Assembly (NCBI RefSeq): GCF_004353925.1
Contig: NZ_SMOK01000044.1
Span: 1-64,000 of the forward strand
Length of the DNA: 64,000 nt
Direction of reading: 5' to 3'
From: Pseudomonas sp. H9
Lineage (GTDB): Bacteria > Pseudomonadota > Gammaproteobacteria > Pseudomonadales > Pseudomonadaceae
Positions within the stretch are counted from its first letter, which is position 1; each line of letters opens with the position of its first letter. A program made the translations under genes and the position numbers. Below the pieces are notes generated by a model, which worked only from the letters and a program-made list of their open reading frames with translations, was not told the DNA's origin and did no database searches. Shown here piece by piece: positions 28,085-37,579 of this stretch.

Positions 28085-29212
28085 TCAAAGATTGCGCGCA
28101 ATGACCATGCGCTGAATATCGCTGGTACCTTCGTAAATCTGGCAGACCCGCACATCGCGGTAAATCCGCTCCAGCGGAAAGTCGCTCAGATAGCCATAAC
28201 CACCCAAAGTCTGCAAGGCATCCGAGCAGACCTTTTCGGCCATTTCCGAGGCAAACAGCTTGGCCATCGACGCTTCGACCAGCGCCGGGCGCCCGGCATC
28301 ACGCAGCGACGCGGCATGCAAGACCATCTGCCGCGCCACCGCAATGCGGGTTGCCATGTCGGCCAGACGGAAGGCCACCGCTTGGTGTTCGATCAGCGCT
28401 TTGCCGAAACTTTCACGTTCGCGGGCATAGTCACGAGCCGCCTCAAAGGCGGCGCGGGCCATGCCTACCGATTGCGACGCAATGCCGATACGCCCGCCCT
28501 CAAGGTTGGCCAGAGCGATTTTGTAGCCTTCGCCCTCTTCGCCCAAGCGATTGGCCACCGGCACGCGCACATTTTCAAAGACGATCTGGCAGGTGTCCGA
28601 GGCGTGCTGACCGAGTTTGTCTTCAACCCTGGCCACTTGGTAACCCGGCGAATCCGTAGGCACGATAAAGGCACTGATGCCACGTTTGCCGGCCTCAGGG
28701 TCGGTCACTGCAAACACGATCACCACCCCGGCGTTCTGCCCGGAAGTGATGAACTGTTTGCAGCCATTGAGCACATAGTGATCGCCGTCACGGCGTGCTC
28801 GGGTTTTCAGGCTGCTGGCATCGGAGCCTGCTTGCGGCTCGGTCAGGGCGAAAGCACCGAGCATCGCACCACTGGCCAGCGGCGTGAGGAATTGCTGCTT
28901 CTGCTGCTCGTTGCCGAACTTGAGGATCGGCACGCAGCCCACCGAGTTATGCACGCTCATGATGGTCGAGCAGGCACCATCGCCCGCAGCGATTTCTTCC
29001 AGGGCCATGGCGTAGGCCACATAGCCGGTATCGCTGCCACCCCACTGCTCAGGCACCAGCATGCCGAACAGCCCCAGCTCAGCCATTTCGGCAATGGCCT
29101 CCTTAGGAAAGCGATGTTCACGGTCCCATTGTTCGGCAAACGGCCGCAGACGCTCCTGAGCGAATTGACGGACGGCATCGCTGATTTGCTGTTGTTCTTC
29201 AGTTACTAGCAT
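28085..29212 (-). CDS. fadEx: acyl-CoA dehydrogenase
   Basis: This is a 375-residue flavoenzyme of the short/branched-chain acyl-CoA dehydrogenase type. It shows the FAD/substrate motifs GAFALTEPQAGSDASSL and VIVFAVTD, and the catalytic Glu expected in the C-terminal QIYEGTSDIQRMVIARNL segment. GAGG lies 7 nt before ATG 29212. It introduces the 2,3 double bond of acyl-CoA and hands product to the hydratase encoded next. Confidence 0.92.
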   Translation of the reverse strand: MLVTEEQQQISDAVRQFAQERLRPFAEQWDREHRFPKEAIAEMAELGLFGMLVPEQWGGSDTGYVAYAMALEEIAAGDGACSTIMSVHNSVGCVPILKFGNEQQKQQFLTPLASGAMLGAFALTEPQAGSDASSLKTRARRDGDHYVLNGCKQFITSGQNAGVVIVFAVTDPEAGKRGISAFIVPTDSPGYQVARVEDKLGQHASDTCQIVFENVRVPVANRLGEEGEGYKIALANLEGGRIGIASQSVGMARAAFEAARDYARERESFGKALIEHQAVAFRLADMATRIAVARQMVLHAASLRDAGRPALVEASMAKLFASEMAEKVCSDALQTLGGYGYLSDFPLERIYRDVRVCQIYEGTSDIQRMVIARNL

Positions 29213-29220
29213 GGTGCACC

Positions 29221-30414
29221 TCAGTACAGACACTCGACGGCCATCGCAGTGGCTTCACCACCACCAATGCAGATGGCGGCAACGCCACGACGCAAACCTT
29301 TCTGGCGCAAGGCCGCCAGCAAGGTAACCAGAATCCGCGCGCCCGAGGCACCGATCGGATGGCCCAGGGCACAAGCGCCACCATGGACGTTGACCTTGTC
29401 ATGGGGCAGGTCCAGGTGCTTCATTGCTGCCAGGGTCACCACGGCAAAGGCTTCGTTGATCTCGAACAGATCGACATCGGCCAGGTTCCAGCCGGTGCGC
29501 TTGATCAACTTGTCGATCGCGCCAATCGGAGCGGTCGGAAACAATGCAGGGGTATCAGCAAACGCGGCATGGCCATGAATCACCGCCAGCGGTTTGAGCC
29601 CTTGTTTTTCCGCCTGCGAGCGGCGCATCAGCACCAGTGCTGCGGCACCGTCGGAAATCGAGCTGGAGTTCGCTGCGGTAACTGTTCCGCCGTCACGGAA
29701 GGCTGGTTTGAGCTGCGGGATCTTGTCCAGACGGGCTTTCGGTGGTTGCTCGTCGTCGCTGATCAGACGCTGGGTTTTGCCTTCGGTAATTTGCACCGGG
29801 ACGATTTCACTGGCAAAGCTGCCGTCCTTGATTGCCTGCTGTGCGCGGGTCAACGAGGCAATGGCAAAGTCGTCTTGTTGCTGACGCGTGAAGTCATTGG
29901 TTTCTGCACAGTCTTCGGCAAAGGTGCCCATCAGGCGCCCTTTGTCGTAGGCATCTTCAAGGCCATCGAAGAACATGTGGTCGATGATCTTGCCGTGCCC
30001 CATGCGATAGCCGCTGCGCGCTTTGTCCAGCAGGTACGGCGCATTGGACATGCTTTCCATACCCCCAGCCACCACCACATCGGCAGTGCCTGCCAGCAGC
30101 AGATCATGCGCCATGATCGCGGCCTGCATGCCCGAGCCGCACATTTTGTTCAGCGTGGTACAGGTAGTCGACTTGTTCAGCCCGGCCCCCAGTGCAGCCT
30201 GCCGTGCAGGCGCCTGGCCGAGACCGGCGGGCAGTACACAGCCGAACAGCACTTGCTCGACGCTGTCGGCAGCCACTCCGGCACGCTCGACGGCGGCGCG
30301 GATGGCGACGGCCCCCAGTTGTGGTGCAGTCAGGCTTTTCAGGTCGCCTTGCAGCCCCCCCATCGGGGTGCGCACAGCGCTGACAATTACAATCGGGTCG
30401 TTGGCGAGGGTCAT
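29221..30414 (-). CDS. fadAx: acetyl-CoA C-acyltransferase (thiolase)
   Basis: This is a 397-residue thiolase. The acyl-accepting Cys92 is in NKMCGSGMQAA. NVHGGACALGHPIGASGAR carries the catalytic His, and CIGGGEATAM carries the second Cys. AGGAGA precedes the ATG. In the operon it would cleave 3-ketoacyl-CoA, or run in reverse to acetoacetyl-CoA. Spacing to neighbours is 8-17 bp on each side. Confidence 0.93.
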   Translation of the reverse strand: MTLANDPIVIVSAVRTPMGGLQGDLKSLTAPQLGAVAIRAAVERAGVAADSVEQVLFGCVLPAGLGQAPARQAALGAGLNKSTTCTTLNKMCGSGMQAAIMAHDLLLAGTADVVVAGGMESMSNAPYLLDKARSGYRMGHGKIIDHMFFDGLEDAYDKGRLMGTFAEDCAETNDFTRQQQDDFAIASLTRAQQAIKDGSFASEIVPVQITEGKTQRLISDDEQPPKARLDKIPQLKPAFRDGGTVTAANSSSISDGAAALVLMRRSQAEKQGLKPLAVIHGHAAFADTPALFPTAPIGAIDKLIKRTGWNLADVDLFEINEAFAVVTLAAMKHLDLPHDKVNVHGGACALGHPIGASGARILVTLLAALRQKGLRRGVAAICIGGGEATAMAVECLY

Positions 30415-30431
30415 GTCAGATTCTCCTGCAA

Positions 30432-31199
30432 TTACTTGGCAGCCATGCGCAAGGCGCCGTCGAGACGGATCACCTCGCCATTGAGCATGCTGTTTTCAAT
30501 GATGTGCTTAGCGAGTGCTGCGTATTCTTGCGGACGACCCAGGCGCGGCGGGAACGGCACCCCAGCGGCCAGCGAGTCGCGCACTTCTTGAGTCATGCCG
30601 GCCATCATCGGCGTTTCGAAAATGCCGGGGGCGATGGTCATCACACGGATGCCGAAACGCGCCAGCTCACGGGCTGCAGGCAAGGTCAGGCTGGCGATGG
30701 CGCCTTTGGAGGCGGCATAAGCCGCCTGCCCGATCTGACCGTCGTAGGCAGCAATTGACGCGGTGTTGATGATCACGCCACGTTCACCGTCGGCGCTCGC
30801 TTGACCTTCCGCCATGGCCGCAGCGGCCAGGCGCAGCAGGTTGAAGCTGCCAACCAGGTTGATATTGATCACCCGGCTGAAGCTGTCCAGGCCGTGTGGG
30901 CCGTTCTTGCCCAGCACCTTTTCGGCACCTACAACACCGGCGCAGTTAATCAGCCCGTGCAAGCTGCCAAAGGCCGTAACGGCCGCATCGACCGCCGCCT
31001 TGGCTGCCGCTTCCTGGCTGATGTCGGCCACGGCAAAGCGCGCCTTGCTGCCCAGTGCCTCGGCTTTGGCCTGAACGGCTTCAGCGTTCAGGTCGACCAG
31101 CATCACCTGGGCGCCAGCGGCGATGAGCATTTCTGCGGTGGCAGCGCCCAGGCCCGAGGCCGCACCGCTGACAATGAAATTCTTGTTGGTAATCTGCAT
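30432..31199 (-). CDS. fadB2x: short-chain 3-hydroxyacyl-CoA dehydrogenase (type II HADH)
   Basis: This 255-residue SDR protein has the NAD-binding SGAASGLGAATAEML, NCAGVVGAEKVLG and the YAASKGAI active site (Tyr-x3-Lys). Its organisation resembles human type 10 17-beta-HSD/HADH II. It oxidises 3-hydroxyacyl-CoA, replacing the dehydrogenase half of FadB. It lies 13 bp from the acyl-CoA synthetase gene. Confidence 0.92.
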   Translation of the reverse strand: MQITNKNFIVSGAASGLGAATAEMLIAAGAQVMLVDLNAEAVQAKAEALGSKARFAVADISQEAAAKAAVDAAVTAFGSLHGLINCAGVVGAEKVLGKNGPHGLDSFSRVININLVGSFNLLRLAAAAMAEGQASADGERGVIINTASIAAYDGQIGQAAYAASKGAIASLTLPAARELARFGIRVMTIAPGIFETPMMAGMTQEVRDSLAAGVPFPPRLGRPQEYAALAKHIIENSMLNGEVIRLDGALRMAAK

Positions 31200-31211
31200 A
31201 ATGCTCTGTCC

Positions 31212-32864
31212 TCAAGCGCTGGCGGTCTGGGCCAACGCGGCTTGTTGTTTGGCAATTTCCTGGTTGCGCAGGATGAAACGCTGCAGCTTGCCGCTAGGGG
31301 TTTTGGGCAGCTCGCTGACGAATTCGATTTCCCGTGGGTAGGCGTGGGCATAAAGACGCTGACGCACGTGTTGTTTCAGGGCTTCGGCCAATTCCTCACC
31401 AGCTTGGTGACCGCTGGCCAGCACCACGAACGCCTTGATCAGTTCGGTGCGCTCAGGGTCCGGTTTGCCGACCACTGCCGCCTCGATCACCGCCGGGTGC
31501 TCGATCAGCGCGCTCTCAACATCAAAAGGTCCTACCCGGTAGCCCGAAGTGGTGATGACGTCGTCGCTGCGACCCACAAAACTGATGCTGCCGTCGGCGT
31601 TAAGCTCAACGGTATCGCCGCTGAGGTAATACTTGCCGACGATCGATTTGGTTGGCACACCGTGATAGCCGCCGAACCAGCACAACGGTGACTGCTCACG
31701 GTCTACGGCGAGAATGCCTGGCTGCCCGGCGGGCAATTCCTGGTGCTGCTCGTCGAGTACGACAATGCGGTGCCCAGGGATGGCATAGCCGGCCGAACCC
31801 AGATGCACCGGGTGCTGCAGGCCGTGGTGGTTGCACAACACCATGCCCAGTTCGGTCTGCCCGTAATGGTCATGGATCGTCACGCCGAGTTCCTCGCCAA
31901 ACCAGCGGATCACTTCCGGGTTAAGCGGCTCACCGGCGCTACTGACCACCCGCAGGCGGCCTTTGATCGGGCTGGAGAAGGTGTTACCGGCAGCAATCAG
32001 CAGGCGATAGGCGGTCGGTGACCCGGCCAGGTTGGTGATCGCGTACTTGTCGATCACCTTGCAGGTGCTCTCGACGCTGAACGGCCCATCGAAAAAGGTC
32101 GTGGCATGCCCCAACGCCAACGGGCCAGTCACCGCGTAATACAAACCATAGGCCCAGCCCGGGTCGGCCAGGTTCCAGAAGTTGTCTTCATCACGCAGGT
32201 CGATGGCGTCGCGCATGTAGCCCTGGAAGGCAACAATCGCGCGCAGTGGCACCAGCAGGGGTTTGGCCGGCCCAGTCGTGCCGGAGGTGAACATCATCAG
32301 GAACGGCGCATCACCGTTGAGCAGTACCGGCTCGCATTGGTCGCTGGCGGCCTGCAGGGCGTGATGGAAATCCAGGTCAGTGGAGCCGCTTTCAGCGCCG
32401 ATGCAAATGATCGACGGGCAATCGACCACATCGTCGAGTTTGACGCGATTGGTGCGGTCAGTGATCACCACGCGCGCACCGGACTGATGCACACGATGCT
32501 CGACGGCTTTAGGGCCAAACGCAGTGAACAGCGGTTGATACACAGCCCCCAATCGCCAAGTGGCCAGCACGGTGACCAGCAGCTCGGGAATCCGCGGCAG
32601 CAAACCGGCAACCCGATCACCTGGCCCTACTCCCTGAGCGCGCAGGACGTTGGCAAAGCGTGCCGCCTGCTGTTGCAACTGCTCGAAGCTGTACTGGGCA
32701 CTCTGGCCGTCTCGGCCTTCCCAGTTCAGGGCAATCTTGTCACTGCCAACATGCCGATCACAGCATTCGACACAGGCGTTGAGCCCTTCAAGGCTGCCGT
32801 GCAAGGCTGCATCAGCCACCTGGAGATAGTCAAAGCCGCTCGCGGCTACGGCGTAATCACGCAT
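31212..32864 (-). CDS. fadDx: acyl-CoA synthetase (AMP-forming)
   Basis: This is a 550-residue adenylate-forming enzyme. The P-loop-like MFTSGTTGPAKPLL, the HDHYGQTELGM motif, GDTVELNADGSISFVGRSDDVITTSGYRVGP and the C-terminal Lys region (LPKTPSGKLQRF) are all present. It activates a carboxylic acid to acyl-CoA and heads the operon. AGGAG is 7 nt before ATG 32864; the 32957 extension is upstream sequence. Sequence alone suggests short- or medium-chain acids (acetyl/propionyl-synthetase-like order), not long-chain. Confidence 0.92.
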   Translation of the reverse strand: MRDYAVAASGFDYLQVADAALHGSLEGLNACVECCDRHVGSDKIALNWEGRDGQSAQYSFEQLQQQAARFANVLRAQGVGPGDRVAGLLPRIPELLVTVLATWRLGAVYQPLFTAFGPKAVEHRVHQSGARVVITDRTNRVKLDDVVDCPSIICIGAESGSTDLDFHHALQAASDQCEPVLLNGDAPFLMMFTSGTTGPAKPLLVPLRAIVAFQGYMRDAIDLRDEDNFWNLADPGWAYGLYYAVTGPLALGHATTFFDGPFSVESTCKVIDKYAITNLAGSPTAYRLLIAAGNTFSSPIKGRLRVVSSAGEPLNPEVIRWFGEELGVTIHDHYGQTELGMVLCNHHGLQHPVHLGSAGYAIPGHRIVVLDEQHQELPAGQPGILAVDREQSPLCWFGGYHGVPTKSIVGKYYLSGDTVELNADGSISFVGRSDDVITTSGYRVGPFDVESALIEHPAVIEAAVVGKPDPERTELIKAFVVLASGHQAGEELAEALKQHVRQRLYAHAYPREIEFVSELPKTPSGKLQRFILRNQEIAKQQAALAQTASA

Positions 32865-32994
32865 CGTCAGACTCCTGATTGTTATTGTTGGAGTAACACC
32901 ATGAATCTGACGATAGTCGCGCTGGACGGCGCCCGGGACAATGGCCAAAGCTGTCAAACTGGATGACTGGTTTGGCCTGTCCCGGGGCGGCGGT

Positions 32995-35900
32995 TTAACC
33001 GGCTCCTTCGCCCGCCAAGTCCGCTGCCAGGGCTTCTTCGGTCAACGTCAGCGCCAACGCCTTGAGTGCCGCTTCACGCTCACTGGCCAGCTGGTTGGCC
33101 TGTTCCAGGTACGTCCCCTCACTGATGCCTTCTTCATCGGTCAGCGCATCGAGCCGTGTCCAGAACGGTTGCTCGACCGTTGTGAAGCGCTCGGCGTGTT
33201 CACGGCGCAAGTGCTCCAGCCAAAAATCCCGCTGGCTAATGTACTGCGCCAATTGCGCTCCGCTTTCTGCGGAACGAACGGTTTGCGCAGCATCTGCGAG
33301 CATGGCGTCGCTGACCCCGGCAATGGCCTGAAACTGCATGGTGCTGGGCTGCCCCGGCAAGCCAAGCTCATCGGCCAGACCACTGCGATAGGCCAGGCTG
33401 ACTTCGATTTCATCGACACCGCGCCCTTGCGTCCTGCGCGCGTTGATGTCCTCACGTGCAATCCGCTCGACCTGATCCAGGCGAAACAGCCGTCTGGCCA
33501 GGTCCAGGCGGGCTAGCCCAGCCCCGCCGGACGTGCTGCTCTGCAAGGCACGTGCGGCAAAAACCCGTACTTCGAGGGTGCTGAAGCACGAAGCGACACT
33601 GTCGACACAGGTGCGGGGATTACTGGCCAGGTTGAACAGTTCCTGACGTAATTCGGTGTTTTGCTGTGCAGCCTCGAACATGTCCCAGACCCGTCGCTCC
33701 AGATCGTCGCGGACCTGACGAAAGTCGCTGGTGCCGCTCAGTTCACTGACCAACTGGAAAAAATCGTCGCTGCCTGGCTCGCCCCGCAAGCTGTCCCATA
33801 GTGCGGCATGCGCTTGCTGTAGTTGAGCGTCTGCATTCTGCGTCCATAGCTCCCGGGCCGCCTGCCCCTCCAACACGGCCGATGCTACTACCGGGTCAGG
33901 CGCAAGCAAGCGCTGCTGAACTGCAAGGCTTAGAGGATTACCCTGCGTTAACAATGCCCTTCGGAAAGAGCGTGGTGCTTGCAGAATGATTTCCGGAATG
34001 CTGGAGATATGGTTATTGCGCAGGTCGGCGTGCTCGATCAACGTGCACCAGATCAGATCCGACGGCACAGTCTGCAACCTGCAGTTGCGCAAGTGCAATT
34101 CATGCAGGTGTGTCAGGTCCCGAACCCCCAGGCTGATGGCCCCCAGCGGGTTATGGCTTAACATCAACGCCTGTAAATGCCGCATATTGCCCAGTATGGT
34201 TGCCGCAGACCGCGTCATGCGGATCTGATTGTTGTTCAATTGCAGCGTCCTGAGCTGATCGAGCTGCTCAAGGTTTGCAGGCAACGCGGTAAGCCGGTTA
34301 CCGCTCAGGTTCAGCCTGCGTAGCCTTCTGAAGCGCTGCAAAAACATGGTTGGCAACTCGCGCAACTGCAGATTCACCAGCACCAACTCGGCGACATGGC
34401 CGAAATCGACTCGAGCCGGTAGTTCCGGCAACGCCTGAACAGCAGTGCCGGTCAGGCTCAAGCGCATACCCTGCGACTGTCCGTGATGGTCCATGACCCG
34501 ATCACTTTGCAGTCGCCAGCAGCGCCGTAGCTCCTCGGCAACCTCCCGGCGTGCAGCCGGGCCGGACGGTTGTGTCGCATCAGCCTCCCAAACCGCCAGC
34601 GTCTCATCCAGTTGCTGGTACTCTTGCTCCTGACTGAGCAAATTATCAAATGCCGAACCTTCCGCCTGCAGTAACAGGTTCAGAAAAGCTTCCGCTTGCT
34701 GATCATTGAAACCGAAGTAGAGGGCGCGGATACGATTGAGCAACGTCTCCTCGGCGTGACTACGCCCCTCCCCGCGGCCACTGAGCAGATACCCCACCCG
34801 ACCATCAGCAAGGCGCTGCCCTGGATTGAACCAAGGCTTGATCTTTGGCCAGCCCAGCATGCGTTCCAGCTGCTCAGGCTGCGCGGGTAGCCAACCCTGC
34901 AAGTCCTGGCGGACCTGATCGACAGCGTTACTGCCAGCCCAGCCCAAGCGTGACCGCTGGGCTTCTGGCAGAATGGCCAGCAGCACTTGCGCCAAACCTG
35001 CCGGCTCATCGATCTCAAGGTCCAAGGCATGCCCCTGGCCATCGCTGAGTTCAAAACGACCTTCGCGCCACACCATCACATGCTCGCTTCGACTCTGCGT
35101 GTTCAACACTGCCAGGCGCCGACCACTGGAAGAACCTTGTCGTAATTCCAGGTTGATACTGCTTGGCCAGTTGGCATGCTTGCGCAACAGGTTGAACACC
35201 AGGTCGACCGTGTCGGCTGGGAGGCTGTTGTGCAGGAACAAACCTTCGCGCGTCCGCGTCAGTTGCGCATGACGCAACAGTGAACGTGCTTGCTCGGCCA
35301 GTGCCAGCGGAATGCGTTGTTGCTCGCTCATGCGCAGCCGATCTGCATCACTGGCCTGTTTGAGCAAACAGGCCGCATAGGCATCCGGTAACCCAGGAAA
35401 GTCTCGCTTGATCAAAGCCAACCCGTCCTGCGCAGGTACATATTGGCGGGCGAAGTGCTCAAACAGCCCTTCACGCAACGACGAGGCGTTTGCCAGCACT
35501 TCGGCACGTTGCTCGGCATCGCTCAAACCTGCCGTGTCGATCTGTGCCAGACACCAGGAATAGAACGCTTGATTCGTTTCGCCTGTCGAGGTTTGCCCTA
35601 GCTCGGTGAAAAACGCATCGACCTGCGCATCTACGCTAAAGCGCTCCAGGGTGTCGCGCAGACCGACCGGCAATACTCGGTTCTCTACCAACAGGCCACG
35701 CAGCTCATCCTGATCAACACCGGCAACCTGCAAAATCTGTTGAATACGCTGCGCGTCAAGGCTGGCTGCTTCAGGCCACAACCGACTCAACAGCAATGCA
35801 TTGCCTTGCCACTCAAACGGTCGCTCAACACTCAGGACCCAACTCCGCTCCCCGTTAAACTGCAACGTTGGGGCATAGGCGTCCGCTCGTTGTGGATGCT

Positions 35901-37503
35901 GCAGTTGCCAGCGCCCCTCACGCTCGCGGACCTGGTAGTAAGCGTTGTTGTGCCGCCACCATGTGCGCTGACCATCGGAGTGCAAACCACTGTCCAGTAC
36001 CTCGGTGTGCTCGGGTACATTCTGTGCTACATACGGCTGAAGGTTTTCAGACCATAAACGGTTGTCACCTGCCTCGTTCGTGACCGGCACCAGGCCATCC
36101 ACCAGTTTGCTCCGCGCAAAGCCCTTGGCAATGAGCGTGGTACCGGCAGCGACTGCGGCCCCGACTGCCAGGGTTTCAGCCACGCCCAACAGGTGCTCCA
36201 ACGCTTCATGTTGATGACCACGTGACCAGTCACGCACGCCTTCGAAGGTTTCCGAGATCAGCTCTACTGCTGTCTGCGCCAGTAGCAAGGTCCCGACTAC
36301 GGGCACGAACAAGCCCGCCACGTTCAACATGACCAGGCCAACGTTACGCATCGCCTCCAGTCGCTTTGCCGTCGCGGCGTGGTCGGCATCGTCTGTCGGC
36401 ACCAACAGCTTGCGGGCGTCATCTTTAATGCGCTGAACTTGCTGCATGGCCAGGCCGTTGAAAATATCGCCAACTGCTGCCACGCCTGCCACTTGCAGGT
36501 CAGGCGTGGCATCTGCAAGCCGTTTGCGCAAAGTGGCAAGCATCCCTGGCAATTGCCCGAGGCTGACCCGGCGACGCAGGTACTCATCATGCTGTGGATT
36601 GCCCAGCACTGCCGCCAAGCTATCGTTCAACAACTGCCAGGACGCAAAGCCATACAACTCCCGATCCGGTGCACCCGGCAAATACAGCACCACGCGCAGC
36701 ACCTGACCACTGGCATCGTGCTGTTCAACTGCCAAGGCACCATCAACCGCACAATCGAGCAAGGTGAACGTCAGGGCGCGCCAACCTGCGCCTGGCGCGG
36801 GGGGCTGTGCAGAGTCCGCCACCAGGTAGCGCAACATATCCAGTTCGGCCGGCGCAATGTGCCCCTTCATCGAGGCGATCTCTGCCGCCAGTGCCAGCCC
36901 TCTTCGCTTGTCATGCGTCAAGGTCGTGAGGGCGTACTCGTCGAAGGCCTGGTCAAGGAGGGCCTGATAATCCGCACCAGCATCATTTTCACGGCAAAAC
37001 AATGCAATTGCCTCGGTCTCCGCGCTGACCAGATCGGTCTGACTGGTTACCGGAACCGGGTCTTTATTCGACGTGGCCAGGCCCGAACCGAGGTAAAAAC
37101 TCGCATCGGGTTCAAAGTTCTGCATCAACCGCTGCAAGGCCGGTTCATGGACAAACCAGATCGTGTCCTCTGGCAGTTGCCCCCCCTGCGGGACGCGAAA
37201 GGATCGCCTGACTTCTCGCCAGTAGAGCGAGCGAATGTCGTCCTCCAGCGCCAGTGGCCCTGTTAAAAAAGTTTCCAGTTGCTTAACGGCGTAGGCGTCT
37301 GGGGAGATGATGCCGGCGATGACCTGGTGGAGCTGGTCCTGGGAGCGGTTATGCGCGCTAAAGCAGGCACGCAGTGTGTTGATCTGCTCAGGTGAAGCCT
37401 GCTTCAACCAGGCGGGCAGGCGAGCCTGGATAAAGTCATCAGTAGCATGGGTGATCTTTGCTGCGACAGCGGCTCGGCCAGCGTCGGGTGGAGTGTTCGC
37501 CAT
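32995..37503 (-). CDS. giant leucine-rich-repeat protein with NEL-type E3 ubiquitin ligase domain
   Basis: This is a 1502-residue protein. The N-terminal two-thirds is a large DUF6543/dermonecrotic-toxin-like region, with two hydrophobic segments near 365-395 and 410-440 (GLVMLNVAGLFVPVVGTLLLA, LAVGAAVAAGTTLIA). About five leucine-rich repeats follow at roughly 1058-1171 (LRRLNLSGNRLTALPANLEQ, LHELHLRNCRLQTVPSDLI). The C-terminus contains NPRTCVDSVASCF: Cys1299 and Asp1301 fit the Cys-x-Asp active site of the NEL E3 ligases of IpaH/SspH effectors. It should transfer ubiquitin to host proteins if delivered into a eukaryotic cell. No signal peptide and no type III genes are nearby. It begins immediately upstream of the acyl-CoA synthetase operon on the same strand. 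Confidence 0.82.
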   Translation of the reverse strand: MANTPPDAGRAAVAAKITHATDDFIQARLPAWLKQASPEQINTLRACFSAHNRSQDQLHQVIAGIISPDAYAVKQLETFLTGPLALEDDIRSLYWREVRRSFRVPQGGQLPEDTIWFVHEPALQRLMQNFEPDASFYLGSGLATSNKDPVPVTSQTDLVSAETEAIALFCRENDAGADYQALLDQAFDEYALTTLTHDKRRGLALAAEIASMKGHIAPAELDMLRYLVADSAQPPAPGAGWRALTFTLLDCAVDGALAVEQHDASGQVLRVVLYLPGAPDRELYGFASWQLLNDSLAAVLGNPQHDEYLRRRVSLGQLPGMLATLRKRLADATPDLQVAGVAAVGDIFNGLAMQQVQRIKDDARKLLVPTDDADHAATAKRLEAMRNVGLVMLNVAGLFVPVVGTLLLAQTAVELISETFEGVRDWSRGHQHEALEHLLGVAETLAVGAAVAAGTTLIAKGFARSKLVDGLVPVTNEAGDNRLWSENLQPYVAQNVPEHTEVLDSGLHSDGQRTWWRHNNAYYQVREREGRWQLQHPQRADAYAPTLQFNGERSWVLSVERPFEWQGNALLLSRLWPEAASLDAQRIQQILQVAGVDQDELRGLLVENRVLPVGLRDTLERFSVDAQVDAFFTELGQTSTGETNQAFYSWCLAQIDTAGLSDAEQRAEVLANASSLREGLFEHFARQYVPAQDGLALIKRDFPGLPDAYAACLLKQASDADRLRMSEQQRIPLALAEQARSLLRHAQLTRTREGLFLHNSLPADTVDLVFNLLRKHANWPSSINLELRQGSSSGRRLAVLNTQSRSEHVMVWREGRFELSDGQGHALDLEIDEPAGLAQVLLAILPEAQRSRLGWAGSNAVDQVRQDLQGWLPAQPEQLERMLGWPKIKPWFNPGQRLADGRVGYLLSGRGEGRSHAEETLLNRIRALYFGFNDQQAEAFLNLLLQAEGSAFDNLLSQEQEYQQLDETLAVWEADATQPSGPAARREVAEELRRCWRLQSDRVMDHHGQSQGMRLSLTGTAVQALPELPARVDFGHVAELVLVNLQLRELPTMFLQRFRRLRRLNLSGNRLTALPANLEQLDQLRTLQLNNNQIRMTRSAATILGNMRHLQALMLSHNPLGAISLGVRDLTHLHELHLRNCRLQTVPSDLIWCTLIEHADLRNNHISSIPEIILQAPRSFRRALLTQGNPLSLAVQQRLLAPDPVVASAVLEGQAARELWTQNADAQLQQAHAALWDSLRGEPGSDDFFQLVSELSGTSDFRQVRDDLERRVWDMFEAAQQNTELRQELFNLASNPRTCVDSVASCFSTLEVRVFAARALQSSTSGGAGLARLDLARRLFRLDQVERIAREDINARRTQGRGVDEIEVSLAYRSGLADELGLPGQPSTMQFQAIAGVSDAMLADAAQTVRSAESGAQLAQYISQRDFWLEHLRREHAERFTTVEQPFWTRLDALTDEEGISEGTYLEQANQLASEREAALKALALTLTEEALAADLAGEGAG

Positions 37504-37579
37504 GACGGTCGTCCATGAGGGAATGAACCGTCAGCCTCTGCTGTTCAGGCCGATCAATGCAGAAGGAAAATCCTCGCTG

